51,287 bases of DNA, taken from Defluviitaleaceae bacterium. Lineage in GTDB: Bacteria; Bacillota; Clostridia; Lachnospirales; WQUN01. The position numbers were made by a program, and so were the translations under genes. The DNA is taken from the NCBI GenBank assembly GCA_009781755.1, contig WQVD01000021.1, forward strand, positions 1-51,287, given 5' to 3'. A model generated the notes under the pieces. It was not told where the DNA came from. It did not search any database and saw nothing but the letters and a program-made list of their open reading frames with translations. Positions 35,809-45,407 of this stretch are shown here, piece by piece. Position 1 is the first letter of the stretch; the number at the start of each line of letters is the position of its first letter.

Positions 35809-35837
35809 CAAACCATCACATCATCGGGAGGAAAAGC

Positions 35838-36662
35838 ATGGACAACCGTAAAATAGGCAACCGCATTGCCGTCTTACGCAAGAAAAACAGCTTCACGCAG
35901 GAAGAACTGGCCGAGCAATTAAAAATCACCGCGCAAGCCATCAGCAAGTGGGAAAATGGCCATACCCTGCCCGAAACCGCGTTGTTGCCTACGCTGGCAA
36001 AATTATTAAATGCCTCCATTGATTCGATTCTTATGCCGTCCGGGGTGGAAATTGGTGAGCTTATAACATTTGGCAATTATAAATGGCGCGTGTTGGATGT
36101 CAGCGGTGATCAAGCATTAATCGTCACCGAAAATGTCATCGAAACACGCGCTTTTCACAAAACAAGCGATATCCGCCATCGTGTCACTTGGGAGCAAAGC
36201 GACATGCGCAAATATTTAAACGGAAAGTTCATTAAGCAATTTTCCGATACGGAACAAGCGCAAGTGGCGGAAACTGCTGTGTTAAAGTTGGACAACCCTT
36301 GGTACGGAACCAATACATATCCCGATACGCAAGATAAAGTATTTTTGCTAAGCTACGAAGAAGTGGTGCGTTATTTTGGCGACAGCGGCGCATTGGAAAA
36401 ACGTTGCGGCGTTGAATACGAAGTCATGGGTTTGGAACATGGCGACGCTATCCACGACGAGTACGACAAGGCACGCAGCGTGCTTAACATGGCCGGTTTT
36501 AACGCATGGTGGTGGTTGCGCTCGCCCGGCGGGCCCCGTAGCCATACGGAATGGGATCACGTAACAGCCGGCAGTGTAGACAATATTATTTGGATTTGCG
36601 GCGACGATGTAAGCAAAAAAGACGGCGGTGTACGCCCCGCCATGTGGATCAAAGTAAAATAA
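35838..36662 (+). CDS. XRE-family HTH protein with DUF6273 domain
   Basis: A 274-residue protein. The HTH is at about 5-55 (IAVLRKKNSFTQEELAEQLK, then ISKWENGHTLP). The remainder matches DUF6273: ITFGNYKWRVLDVSGDQALI near 74-93, WEQSDMRKYLN, and the end WWWLRSPGG with VRPAMWIKV. DUF6273 is usually in surface or phage-like proteins, and its fusion to an HTH is seen in Clostridia. Ligand and targets are unknown. GGGAGG lies about eight bases before the ATG. Confidence 0.85.
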   Translation: MDNRKIGNRIAVLRKKNSFTQEELAEQLKITAQAISKWENGHTLPETALLPTLAKLLNASIDSILMPSGVEIGELITFGNYKWRVLDVSGDQALIVTENVIETRAFHKTSDIRHRVTWEQSDMRKYLNGKFIKQFSDTEQAQVAETAVLKLDNPWYGTNTYPDTQDKVFLLSYEEVVRYFGDSGALEKRCGVEYEVMGLEHGDAIHDEYDKARSVLNMAGFNAWWWLRSPGGPRSHTEWDHVTAGSVDNIIWICGDDVSKKDGGVRPAMWIKVK

Positions 36663-36678
36663 AAAAAGAACAAACATT

Positions 36679-36798
36679 GTGCATACGGGCAGGCCGTTTC
36701 AAATTGCATTTGGCAAAGACACGAAACTCGAATTTATCGATAGCGTCATCATCGGCGGCCAAGGTTGGACCATGGCCATTCACTTGCCACCCAAATAA
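36679..36798 (+). pseudogene. Possible C-terminal gene remnant
   Basis: An open stretch from GTG 36679 to TAA 36798 reads HTGRPFQIAFGKDTKLEFID then SVIIGGQGWTMAIHLPPK, with natural-looking composition. No ribosome site precedes it. It could be the tail of a lost gene or chance. Confidence 0.3.
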
Positions 36799-36812
36799 TT
36801 CAAGCGGCCAAA

Positions 36813-37787
36813 TTATTCGATGTACGCAACAGTCAACTCCAAGCCATCGCTGCGGAAATGCACCCCGGTGCTCATGGTGTAAAACACCTGCGCACCTACA
36901 TATTCTAAGGCCTGCACAATGCGCCAGTCGGTGGGGCGTTCGGGGCTGTACGTTGGAAAGTCATTAGGATGAAAGCCTGTGATGACGGCATAACGCGGTT
37001 GCAATTGATGTATTAATTCCACTGCGTTGCGGGTGTGGCGGCCATGTCGGGGGATTTTTAGCCATGTGTTATTCGCGTTCATGAGCGCGTTATTTTGCAA
37101 CACATCGGCGAGTCGATGATGGGTTGCATCGCCCGTAAATAAAAAATGATTGTGGCCGTGCGTCATGCTCACCACAATCGAGAAGTCATTGCCTGTGAAA
37201 GCAAAATCAATGTCGTTGATTTCATCTCCGTGCAATTCGTCGTAATAATAATCGTCATCCGCCACCCGCGCAAAGTGCATGTACGGCAACGCCGATGCAT
37301 CCAACACAAAATTTACGCAATCTAAAGAAATGTAACGCGGTTGCGTTAGTACATAGGGTACCAATCCCGCGCGTTCCAGTGCGGTTTCAAATCGTTCTGC
37401 GTGGCGGGTTTCGCGGTTGTAATTGGGCACGATGACTTCGCCGATGGATATAGCATCTATAATTGTGTGCGCGCCGCCTACGTGGTCGGAATCAAAGTGC
37501 GTGATAATTACATAGTCCAAAAAAGTGATATCCAGCGCGCGCAAATGTGCCAGTAGGTAATCGCCGTGTTGGTTTTCGCCGGTGTCGATGAGCATGGCGT
37601 GGTGGTCGGTGGTGATTAAAATGGCATCCGCGCGGCCAATACCAAAAACGCGCACATCCACCGACGCGCAATATTCGCAAGGCGCGGCATTTTCCATGCC
37701 AAAAATTTGCGGAAACAATACAAATGCAACAGGAAGAAATAATAATGCACAGCCAAGAAGAACAGCCAAGATTTTTTTGATTTTCAT
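36813..37787 (-). CDS. Second membrane-anchored ComEC-like metallo-beta-lactamase-fold protein
   Basis: A 324-residue protein with an N-terminal membrane segment (about 7-28) and a ComEC-like hydrolase domain: VRVFGIGRADAILI near 46, MLIDTGEN near 66 and the metal motif THFDSDHVGG near 96. The later site is LFTGDATHHRL, and KIPRHGRH stands where HHGS is expected, so one metal ligand region differs from the paralogue at 4.8-5.7 kb. No DUF3006 gene is adjacent. Extracytoplasmic hydrolase of unknown substrate. Confidence 0.8.
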   Translation of the reverse strand: MKIKKILAVLLGCALLFLPVAFVLFPQIFGMENAAPCEYCASVDVRVFGIGRADAILITTDHHAMLIDTGENQHGDYLLAHLRALDITFLDYVIITHFDSDHVGGAHTIIDAISIGEVIVPNYNRETRHAERFETALERAGLVPYVLTQPRYISLDCVNFVLDASALPYMHFARVADDDYYYDELHGDEINDIDFAFTGNDFSIVVSMTHGHNHFLFTGDATHHRLADVLQNNALMNANNTWLKIPRHGRHTRNAVELIHQLQPRYAVITGFHPNDFPTYSPERPTDWRIVQALEYVGAQVFYTMSTGVHFRSDGLELTVAYIE

Positions 37788-37907
37788 GAAGCACCTCTTT
37801 CATCACGTAACCATTGCGATTATATCTGCGTTACTATTGAAAATAAAGTAGTATCATGTCAAAATGAATCGATTGCGCATTGCCGTAATTACGAAGGGGT
37901 TTTCATT

Positions 37908-38990
37908 GTGCGGACGAATAAAGCATTGCGGAATAAATTTTTGAAGGCGTTTTTGGTTACATTGGTAGGCGGGTTGGTATTGGTGGCGGCGTTTGTGTTG
38001 GGGTGGCGGTTAATCGTGCGCCCGCCAGAGATACCGGAACACGCACAACGGCCCTTTATGCCGCGCCCGCCTGCCGTAACCCTGCCGCCGCAGGACGTGG
38101 ACAGACCCGCATACGACGTGGTAGACATGCACCCCGACGATGCATACATAGGCGAAGACAAAGAACCCGAAGGCTGGGTACGGCGTGATGATTTTTTCAC
38201 GCTGTTGCTTTTTGGGTATGACGATGGGATTAATACCGACACGATTATCGTGGCGGCTTTTGACGTGGGCAACCGGCAAACGTATTTGATTAATATCCCC
38301 CGTGACACAGAGGTTGATGTGGCGCGTAATATACGACGCATTAATTCTGCCTACGCCGTTGGGCGGCAAGGGGGCAGGGGGCACGCCGGTGGTGTCGAAC
38401 AGCTCCGGCGCGAAGTCCAAACCATAATTGGCTTCATCCCCGATTTTTATGTGGGTGTGGACGATCGTGCCTTCATACGTATTATTGACGCGGTGGGGGG
38501 CATTAATATCAACGTACCGTTCCGCATGTATTACCGCGACCCGACGCAGGATTTATTCATCAACTTACCTGCGGGGATGCAGCGGTTAAACGGCAACCAG
38601 GCCATGCAATTTGTGCAATACCGGTTGGGCAGCGCGTATTCGCCCACCATTTCCGATGAGCGGCGGATGCAGCACGGACAAATGGTCATCCAAGCCGTGC
38701 TGGACGAATTAATGTCGCCGCGGTTGATCTTGCAAGTGCCGGAATTGATTAACACATACCGCACGCACGTTGACACGGATTTGACGCTGGTCAACAAATT
38801 ATACTTTGCCGAGCAATTCATATTGGGAGATGTGACCCTGCATACGTATATCTACCCCACCACCAGCTTACTGGATCGTTTTTGGTACGAAGTGCCCAAC
38901 CAAGAAGAAGCCATTGCATTAATCAACCGCACCATCAATCCCTTCACGCAGGATTTGACGGCAGAGAATTTCCAATTCTTCCAACGATAA
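37908..38990 (+). CDS. LytR-CpsA-Psr (LCP) family protein
   Basis: Extracellular membrane-anchored phosphotransferase that attaches anionic glycopolymers to peptidoglycan in Gram-positive bacteria. The 360-residue protein has a TM helix (about 14-36), a proline-rich linker and the LCP domain from about 90. Family marks are LLLFGYDDGINTDTIIVAAF, INIPRDTEV near 128, RRINSAYAVG, FIRIIDAVGGI and the pattern RLNGNQAMQFVQYR near 228. GTG 37908 is preceded by GAAGGGG. It is followed 23 bases later by the DUF2461 gene. Confidence 0.9.
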   Translation: MRTNKALRNKFLKAFLVTLVGGLVLVAAFVLGWRLIVRPPEIPEHAQRPFMPRPPAVTLPPQDVDRPAYDVVDMHPDDAYIGEDKEPEGWVRRDDFFTLLLFGYDDGINTDTIIVAAFDVGNRQTYLINIPRDTEVDVARNIRRINSAYAVGRQGGRGHAGGVEQLRREVQTIIGFIPDFYVGVDDRAFIRIIDAVGGININVPFRMYYRDPTQDLFINLPAGMQRLNGNQAMQFVQYRLGSAYSPTISDERRMQHGQMVIQAVLDELMSPRLILQVPELINTYRTHVDTDLTLVNKLYFAEQFILGDVTLHTYIYPTTSLLDRFWYEVPNQEEAIALINRTINPFTQDLTAENFQFFQR

Positions 38991-39013
38991 TTGCAATTAA
39001 AAAGGAGCGCGCC

Positions 39014-39679
39014 ATGTTTACAGGTTTTTCGCAAGAGACGATTGATTTTATGTACAGCATCCGCTTGAACAATAACCGCGAATGGTTTGAGGCGCACAAG
39101 GAAGATTACAAGCGAGATTTTCAAGCGCCGATGAAGGCATTGGGCTTGGAAGTGTATGACCGCATCAAAGCGGAATTTGGCGACCGCGGGTTTGTGCACA
39201 AGCTGTCGCGCATATACAAAGACGCGCGGCGTGTGCGCGACGGCAACCTATACCGCGACCATTTATGGTTTTCCGTAGAGCGCCCACCAATGGGCGAGGA
39301 AGAAAGCAGCGGCGTGCTCACGTTTTGGTTTGACATAGGCCCCGAAGAATGGAGTTATGGCCTGGGGTACTACGCGGCCAAAGCTGCCACCATGGACAAG
39401 CTGCGCAAATACATTGACGCCCAACCCAAAAAATTGGAAAAGTTAATCGATCAACTCGCCAAGCAGTCCGAATTTGTACTGGAAGGCCCCGAATACGCCC
39501 GCCAAAAAACCGCCCCAACCCCCAAGACGCAAACGTGGTACAACAAGAAATCCTTCTCGCTAATACACATCGGTGATGTTAACGACGCGTTATTCAAGCC
39601 CGAATTCGCAGATAGGTTGGTGAACGGATACAAGTTCTTGATGCCGTTCTACGATTATATTTCCGCCGCAGAGAAATAA
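39014..39679 (+). CDS. DUF2461 family protein
   Basis: A 221-residue protein with the family opening FSQETIDFMYSIRLNNNREW FEAHKEDY near 5-33, then KLSRIYKDARRVRDGNLYRD and GLGYYAAKAATMDKLR. Found widely in bacteria and fungi, function unknown. ATG 39014 is chosen because AAAGGAG lies about seven bases before it; the frame is open further up but overlaps the LCP gene. A bidirectional terminator follows. Confidence 0.88.
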   Translation: MFTGFSQETIDFMYSIRLNNNREWFEAHKEDYKRDFQAPMKALGLEVYDRIKAEFGDRGFVHKLSRIYKDARRVRDGNLYRDHLWFSVERPPMGEEESSGVLTFWFDIGPEEWSYGLGYYAAKAATMDKLRKYIDAQPKKLEKLIDQLAKQSEFVLEGPEYARQKTAPTPKTQTWYNKKSFSLIHIGDVNDALFKPEFADRLVNGYKFLMPFYDYISAAEK

Positions 39680-39681
39680 AA

Positions 39682-39713
39682 AAGCCTGCGCATATTCAAA
39701 CGTGCGCAGGCTT
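39682..39713. terminator. Bidirectional terminator
   Basis: AAGCCTGCGCA (39682-39692) and TGCGCAGGCTT (39703-39713) form an 11-base stem with a ten-base loop between convergent genes. An A-run before it and T-rich bases after it serve both directions. Confidence 0.8.
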
Positions 39714-39738
39714 AAACTTTAATTAAATGTGGGAAGGG

Positions 39739-40410
39739 TTAGGCGTAGTCGCTCGTGTATTCCACCAGCATGACACTTTCCACGCCTTCAATGCCGCGGA
39801 AGGGCGCGAGGAAAACGGTTTCGTTGCCTTTGACTTTCACTTCTGCGGTGACTTCGGTGTATGCAGTATTGTGGGTTTTGTTTTTTAGTTTATACGTGGT
39901 CTTGGCCAATGCGGTATCTATTTCTTGCGCTGCAGATTCTTCGTAGCGCAGAATTAACAAAAATGTCCGCTTATCTAACTTGACAAAGAAGAATATAATG
40001 TAGATAACGGCAATAAACGCCGTGCCCATGAGCGCCACGGTATGCATGCCCGCACCCACAGTCAAACCCGCGCCTACACCCCAAAATAGGAAACCTACAT
40101 CCAGCGGATCCTTCACAGCTGCACGGAAGCGCACGATACTGAGCGCACCCACCATACCCAACGCCACCACCCAATTGGTGCCGATGGTGATGATAATAAA
40201 CGCAGTTACTACCGTAACCATGACGATGAGCAAGTTAAAACTTTCGCTATACAGCACGTTGCGGTTAAAGAAGCGGTATGTCAAATAAACCACCAAACCG
40301 CAAAAAGCCGCTATACCCAACATCATTAAAATGTACGAAGGTGCTAGCGACTCCATCGGATATATTTGCGGATTGTTTAACATTTCTTGTAGTGCGGTGA
40401 ATCTTCCCAT
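39739..40410 (-). CDS. DUF4956 membrane protein
   Basis: A 223-residue protein with about four membrane helices between residues 25 and 130 (ILMMLGIAAFCGLVVYLTY, LLIVMVTVVTAFIIITIG, the family core GALSIVRFRAAVKDPLD, and VALMGTAFIAVIYIIFF) and a cytoplasmic C-terminal domain. DUF4956 genes are often grouped with CotH and VTC polyphosphate-polymerase genes. Here CotH genes are divergent and no VTC gene is seen. I start at ATG 40410, after AAAGGGG. Confidence 0.85.
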   Translation of the reverse strand: MGRFTALQEMLNNPQIYPMESLAPSYILMMLGIAAFCGLVVYLTYRFFNRNVLYSESFNLLIVMVTVVTAFIIITIGTNWVVALGMVGALSIVRFRAAVKDPLDVGFLFWGVGAGLTVGAGMHTVALMGTAFIAVIYIIFFFVKLDKRTFLLILRYEESAAQEIDTALAKTTYKLKNKTHNTAYTEVTAEVKVKGNETVFLAPFRGIEGVESVMLVEYTSDYA

Positions 40411-40441
40411 GGTCTTTCGACCCCTTTCATTTGGAGGTATT

Positions 40442-42175
40442 ATGAAAAAATTTGTAATATTGTTGGTGAGTGTTGCGGTTTTGGTGGGGGCTGTGGTGCT
40501 GCACGGTGCAAATAATGGCGCACCTGCAATCGGAGAACCCGATGACTTGACAGCGCAGGTATATCCCATTGAGATTTTGTACGAAACCCCGGACGAATAT
40601 ACGCCCGATTACATAGAAAATGAAGCGTTGACGCTCACATTATCGCAAAGCGGGCATTTTTTCAACCAAGGTGTATACGTGGAAATCAGCGCGAATAACG
40701 ACAATGCGCGCATTTATTATACACTAGACGGCTCGATTCCTACAAGCGCGTCCTTTTTGTATACGGACGCGGTGGCGATACGCGCCATGGTGGGATGGCC
40801 GATGCGCGTGGTGGTGTTGCGAGCAATTGCGGTGTATGGCGACACTATTTCGCGGCCGTTGACGCACACGTTTTTTTTGGGGGAGGACGTTGCGTCGCGC
40901 TTTGGGGATGAAGTGCTGATTTTCTCGATTGCGTCCGACCCGTATGGGTTGTTTGACCACTACAACGGCATCTTGGTGGCGGGGCATGCGCGCGAGGAAT
41001 TTATCCGCCAAAACCCGCGCAGGAATATTGTTCCCACCGATCCCGCCAACTTTAACTGGCGCGGGCGAGAAGGGGAGCGGCCCATGAGCATGGAAGTATT
41101 CCACGCCGACGGCACGCGTGTATTGGCGCAAAATGCGGGGCTGCGCGTGCATGGTTCATGGTCGCGCGCGTATGAGCAGCGGTCGCTGCGGTTGATGGCG
41201 CGGTCGGAATACGAACCGGGCGGTTCACGGTTTAATTACGCATTTTTCCCGGGGGATATGGCGTTTGATGGGTCGGAAACGCCGATAGAACGGTATAACA
41301 CGCTCATCTTGCGCAATGGGGGCAATGACCGGCGGTTTGGCATGTTACGTAATGAGCTGGGCTCGGTTTTGGCACGGCAGTTGGGCATCAACGTAGTGAC
41401 GCCCGTGCGCCCGGCAGCGATTTATATAAACGGGGAGTACTGGGGCTTCGCGTGGTTGCAAGTGCGCATGGACGAACGGTACATGCAAGATTTATATAAC
41501 GCGCTCACGCGCAATTTCGACATTGTGGGTATGGGCGAGTTGTGGGTCGTAGCAGATTGCCCTGTGGCTTATGCTGACATCCGTTACAAAAACGCCTTCG
41601 CCACGCGCGATTTGCTAGACGATGAAGAATTCGCTCGGTTGGAAGCGATTGTGGATATTGAAGATATGTTGTGGTACTACGCATTCCAAATTTTTGTGGG
41701 CAATGGCGACTGGCCGCATAATAACTTGCGCCGCTGGCGATACACGGGCGAATGGCACGAGGGCATGGCACCGGAATTGGACGGGCGCTGGCGGTACTTG
41801 GTCTTTGATTTGGATTGGATATTGGGCTTGTACGGCGATGATTACCATCTGCCCACGTTCCAGCGTGTGTTGGAGCAGGATAACACCTCCGGGGCGTTGT
41901 TACGCAATGTCTTGACCCGTCCGGAGCAGCAACAGCGATTCATGGAAATCATGCGCGAAGTGGCTGCTGTTGTAACACCCGAGAACGTAGCCGCGCTGTT
42001 GGACGAAATGTACGGCGCGTCATACTACGAAATCGGTCATGCATTGGCGGCCGGGCGTTACGACCATTGGGTGGGGCGCAATAGCATTGCAGACAACCAC
42101 GCCAATATGATTCGCTTTGCCGCAGGGCGGCCGTCCATCATTTTTGACCGAATGGAGCAGCTGTGGGGTGAATAG
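40442..42175 (+). CDS. CotH-family protein with N-terminal chitobiase-like domain
   Basis: A 577-residue exported protein. A signal peptide or anchor spans 1-25. At about 65-135 a small beta domain (ARIYYTLDGSIPTSAS) matches the chitobiase C-terminal-like module. The CotH atypical kinase region follows: GLRVHGSWSRAYEQRSLRL near 240-258, LILRNGGNDRRFGMLRNEL, and RYLVFDLDWILGLY near 480 with the metal-binding acidic residues. CotH phosphorylates spore-coat proteins in B. subtilis; many homologues have other surface targets. ATG follows GGAGG by seven bases. It overlaps the second CotH gene by eight bases. Confidence 0.85.
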   Translation: MKKFVILLVSVAVLVGAVVLHGANNGAPAIGEPDDLTAQVYPIEILYETPDEYTPDYIENEALTLTLSQSGHFFNQGVYVEISANNDNARIYYTLDGSIPTSASFLYTDAVAIRAMVGWPMRVVVLRAIAVYGDTISRPLTHTFFLGEDVASRFGDEVLIFSIASDPYGLFDHYNGILVAGHAREEFIRQNPRRNIVPTDPANFNWRGREGERPMSMEVFHADGTRVLAQNAGLRVHGSWSRAYEQRSLRLMARSEYEPGGSRFNYAFFPGDMAFDGSETPIERYNTLILRNGGNDRRFGMLRNELGSVLARQLGINVVTPVRPAAIYINGEYWGFAWLQVRMDERYMQDLYNALTRNFDIVGMGELWVVADCPVAYADIRYKNAFATRDLLDDEEFARLEAIVDIEDMLWYYAFQIFVGNGDWPHNNLRRWRYTGEWHEGMAPELDGRWRYLVFDLDWILGLYGDDYHLPTFQRVLEQDNTSGALLRNVLTRPEQQQRFMEIMREVAAVVTPENVAALLDEMYGASYYEIGHALAAGRYDHWVGRNSIADNHANMIRFAAGRPSIIFDRMEQLWGE

Positions 42176-43469
42176 TAAACGCATAGTTTTTTTGGGGTTG
42201 CTGTTGCTATTGGTGTGCGGGGCCGTGGCTTTGCATGTATTTGCCGCCCCGCGTGAGGTACCTTGTCCGGGTACCTTCGGGCAGGGGATCGCCTTCCCCG
42301 CATTACATATTGATACGGGTGGCCGCCCCATCCGTAACCGCACCGATTGGGTAGACGCGACTGTAACGTTGCAATACCACGTAGAAGTATTTGAATTTGA
42401 AAACTTGAACGCGGAGATAATTGGACGGGGCAATTCGTCGTGGGGGTTGCAAAAACGGCCTTTTCGCTTGCGTTTCAGCGAGCCTGTGGTGATGTTGTGC
42501 GCCGGGCATGCTGCGCGCAATTGGACGCTCATCGCCAATCATTCCGACAAGACACTGATGCGCAACTACGCGGCATACTACTTGGCGGGGTTGCTGGATG
42601 GAATGGACGTATCGCCGTATGCGCGGTTTGTGGATTTGTACATAAACGGCTTGTACCAAGGCGTGTACATGCTGTGCATTCAAATGGAAGTGCTGCCCGA
42701 ACGCGTTGAAATTACAGGCCACGAAGACCCACGCATTAGCGAATACTTCATTCAAATGGACCAGCGTCAAATAGATGACGGCGTGCGCGGTTTTGATTTT
42801 GTGACGGTCAATCGGCGGCATTATCAAATCCGCCATCCGCACAATAACATGCGCACCACGTACCACGCGGAATACGTGCGGCAATTCCTCATTCAATTGG
42901 AAGACGCCATCTTCCATCAAAACGGCAATGTATTCGATTTAATATGTAAGGCGAGTTTTATTGATTTTTATCTGGTGCAAGAATTATTCAAAAACCAAGA
43001 CGCGGGGTTCTCTAGCGTGTTTATGACCATCCAAGGGCAGGGGGATAACCGCCGCTTGGTGATGGGGCCCGTGTGGGATTTTGATATTTCGGCAGGCAAC
43101 GCGTATTACCAAGGCTGGGCACCGATACATGGTGGCTACAGCCCGCGAGGCGTGTGGGTGACCGCTGTCCACCCGTGGTTTCATGGCTTGCTGCGCATCC
43201 CCGAATTCGCCGATGCCACCGCAGCCCGCTGGCTCCAAATCCGCGACAACGAAGTTCCACAAATGATGGCACGCATTGACCACCTCGCCACCGTCTACGA
43301 ACCACACTTCGAACGTAACTTTGACCGCTGGAACATTATGGGGCGTTACGTATGGCCCAACCCACCCGTCGTCGCACAAATAGATACCTTCCGCGGGCAA
43401 GTGGATTATTTGCTGTGGTTTATACAGGAGCGGGCGATTTGGATGGATGGGTTTTTGTTGGGGGATTGA
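42168..43469 (+). CDS. Second CotH-family protein
   Basis: A 433-residue exported protein starting at GTG 42168 with GGAG 10 bases upstream, inside the first CotH gene. An N-terminal hydrophobic helix (6-25) is followed by the CotH region: IIGRGNSSWGLQKRPFRLRF near 84-103, TLIANHSDKTLMRNYAAYYL near 122-141, and LVMGPVWDFDISAGNA near 300, which is the canonical Mg-binding DFD. It lacks the chitobiase-like module of its neighbour. The two probably act together on a surface substrate. It matches classical CotH better than the upstream paralogue. Confidence 0.88.
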   Translation: MNSKRIVFLGLLLLLVCGAVALHVFAAPREVPCPGTFGQGIAFPALHIDTGGRPIRNRTDWVDATVTLQYHVEVFEFENLNAEIIGRGNSSWGLQKRPFRLRFSEPVVMLCAGHAARNWTLIANHSDKTLMRNYAAYYLAGLLDGMDVSPYARFVDLYINGLYQGVYMLCIQMEVLPERVEITGHEDPRISEYFIQMDQRQIDDGVRGFDFVTVNRRHYQIRHPHNNMRTTYHAEYVRQFLIQLEDAIFHQNGNVFDLICKASFIDFYLVQELFKNQDAGFSSVFMTIQGQGDNRRLVMGPVWDFDISAGNAYYQGWAPIHGGYSPRGVWVTAVHPWFHGLLRIPEFADATAARWLQIRDNEVPQMMARIDHLATVYEPHFERNFDRWNIMGRYVWPNPPVVAQIDTFRGQVDYLLWFIQERAIWMDGFLLGD

Positions 43470-43526
43470 TGAAGAACGGCTCGACCAAGTGGTTGAAATA
43501 ATAAATGATAACGGGAGGATGTAAAA

Positions 43527-44114
43527 ATGTCGGACGAAAAAAAATTAACCGGTTTGCAACAATTTATCTAGGACAAACCTATTCCTGAAGATATAATTAT
43601 GCAATGCTGCGACGATGAACACAAAGAAAATGCGCTCGATTTCACCGCATGGCTTAGGGATAATAAAATCCCTCCAATGGTTAGCCGTAGCTCTCCTTAT
43701 TTATGGGAGGCCAAATATAAAAACAAGACTTTATACACTTTAAGCGTCAACCACGCGGCACTTTCCCAAGGTGATTGGGGCGTAGGATTACATCTTGCAA
43801 ACATGGATAATTACAGTGAACTCATTGCTAACGAAGGGTTACAAGAAATCATTTGGAATGGTACAAGTTATTGTGCTTACGGTGAACGGAACCCCTATTT
43901 CGGTATGGCAAAGGCTCCCGGATGTAATCCGAAAAAGCATTGCATACCCGGCAAAACAATAAATATTCTTGGAAAGGATATTGGTTATTGTTGCGTCGGT
44001 GCCAATGGCAAATTTGTGAGGCATAAAAATCCTGATGACATAATAATTAAAGCCATTAAACGCCTGCTCGAATTAGAGAAAAAGACAAGGGATAAGGTTA
44101 GGATATACAAATAA
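43527..44114 (+). pseudogene. Hypothetical protein with in-frame amber codon at position 15
   Basis: ATG 43527 is preceded by GGGAGGATG and starts MSDEKKLTGLQQFI, then TAG at 43569-43571, after which the same frame continues DKPIPEDIIMQCCDDEHKEN to 44114. The good ribosome site before the stop and the seamless protein after it indicate a 195-codon gene broken by one nonsense codon, or one that restarts at ATG 43599. The product is cysteine-rich (CC, NPKKHC, YCC) and small and soluble. I do not recognise the family. It converges on the deaminase with a 17-base overlap. Confidence 0.65.
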
Positions 44115-44718
44115 TATCGAACATGTCGCAGAAAACAATATCTTTATCAGCGCATTCTCTTAGTACCCGCTTCGCGTACAGCTCTTCAACCAGTGAAAAT
44201 GTATGTGGATGGTGTTGTTTGAGGCGTTCGATGATCGGGTTGCTGTTGCCGCTCGATAATTCCAACTCGCGGTAGATGGTGAGCACAGCCACCCACTTTT
44301 CCACTTCACCGCCTTCGAAGGATACATCTATTTTTTTGGATGCTACATAGGGGAGGGCGCACATGTTTGTTGCCCCAGCCCACGGGTCTGCCATGGCGAT
44401 GCGTACTTTACGTATGTCGCTCATGACGATGCTGCCCATGCACATGGGGCAGGGTTCCATGGTGGTGTATAAGGTGTATTGGCGGATTTGGGGGTGGTCG
44501 TCGTAGGATAGGTTCATGAGTGCAATCATTTCTGCGTGGGCCATTTTTCTGTTCTTCATTGTGTCTTCATGTATTTGATTGCGGCCGGTAGATATGATGT
44601 TGCCGTTTGTATCAATAATGATGGCGGCGATGGGCAGGGAATTATTTTTGAAACTTTCCCACGCCAATTCCAGCGTAGATTGCCAGTGTTTGTCTATTTC
44701 ATTGAATGATGTTTTCAT
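44098..44718 (-). CDS. Nucleoside/nucleobase deaminase (CDA superfamily)
   Basis: A 206-residue zinc deaminase. The metal site is complete: MAHAEMIAL near 59 and EPCPMCMGSI near 89. The layout fits guanine deaminase or tRNA-adenosine-deaminase-like enzymes, but it is longer than TadA by about 45 residues, with an extra C-terminal helix region (LVEELYAKRVLREC). The substrate is not clear. Its ATG overlaps the stop of the upstream gene (ATGA). Confidence 0.85.
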   Translation of the reverse strand: MKTSFNEIDKHWQSTLELAWESFKNNSLPIAAIIIDTNGNIISTGRNQIHEDTMKNRKMAHAEMIALMNLSYDDHPQIRQYTLYTTMEPCPMCMGSIVMSDIRKVRIAMADPWAGATNMCALPYVASKKIDVSFEGGEVEKWVAVLTIYRELELSSGNSNPIIERLKQHHPHTFSLVEELYAKRVLRECADKDIVFCDMFDIICIS

Positions 44719-45407
44719 GCTTCCTCCGTAATATTTGTATATTTGATATAAAACAAATCCTGTCGTGTTAACACAAGATTATTAACGGGATTAACGCTTT
44801 GAAAAGCATCAACATCAGGATCATAGAAAAACGCAGCCTGTACTTGATTGGTCAGCGAAAAAAGACTATTGGGGGTTGGATTGCCGCCGCTTCCGCCCCA
44901 TATCCGGTTTGTAATAAAATTTCGTCTTACGTAACCGTTGTGCACCATGTGCCCGTCCACATGCTCATGCGCATGCCGCAACCGCGCGAATAGCGTGGGT
45001 TCGGGGCCGTCGGGATCGCGCAAGAAGCCGTGATGATTGAGCAAAAACACAATCAAGTCATCACCAACATTGATGTTTGATGCAATTAAATCAAAATAAT
45101 GACGTTTGTTAGCATCATTGACGGGCGGATAATACGGCGCGTTGGCCAATGCCAATGCCCTAAATTGAATGATTTCTACAATGCCTCCTTGCGCCAATGT
45201 AAATCTAGGATCATAAAAATCCTTGAATACTTCCTGCACTTCCAGTTGATGTACATAGAATTGTTCCCAAAATAGAAAGGTATCGCCGCTGCCAAATACT
45301 TCAATACGTTCATCGGCGACCCTAACCCGCAATACCAACAGCGATATATCGGATAATTGCTGCACATTACTTACAAAACGAGGGTGGTCGCTTTGGATGG
45401 CGTACAT
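44715..45407 (-). CDS. Unrecognised protein, probably lacking its N-terminal membrane anchor through a frameshift
   Basis: From ATG 45407 the product is 230 residues, with IIQFRALALANAPYYPP and DDLIVFLLNHHGFLRDPDGP as notable stretches. No ribosome site precedes that ATG, and the frame stays open upstream without start codons to about 45535, encoding ILTIIIVINWPDVGIGQF and NSLPRGAQNDDWAMY. ATG 45535 lies in another frame and starts MKLYFILA. One small frameshift near 45510 would give an anchored protein of about 272 residues. No family is recognised. The gene is coupled to the deaminase. Confidence 0.6.
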   Translation of the reverse strand: MYAIQSDHPRFVSNVQQLSDISLLVLRVRVADERIEVFGSGDTFLFWEQFYVHQLEVQEVFKDFYDPRFTLAQGGIVEIIQFRALALANAPYYPPVNDANKRHYFDLIASNINVGDDLIVFLLNHHGFLRDPDGPEPTLFARLRHAHEHVDGHMVHNGYVRRNFITNRIWGGSGGNPTPNSLFSLTNQVQAAFFYDPDVDAFQSVNPVNNLVLTRQDLFYIKYTNITEEA

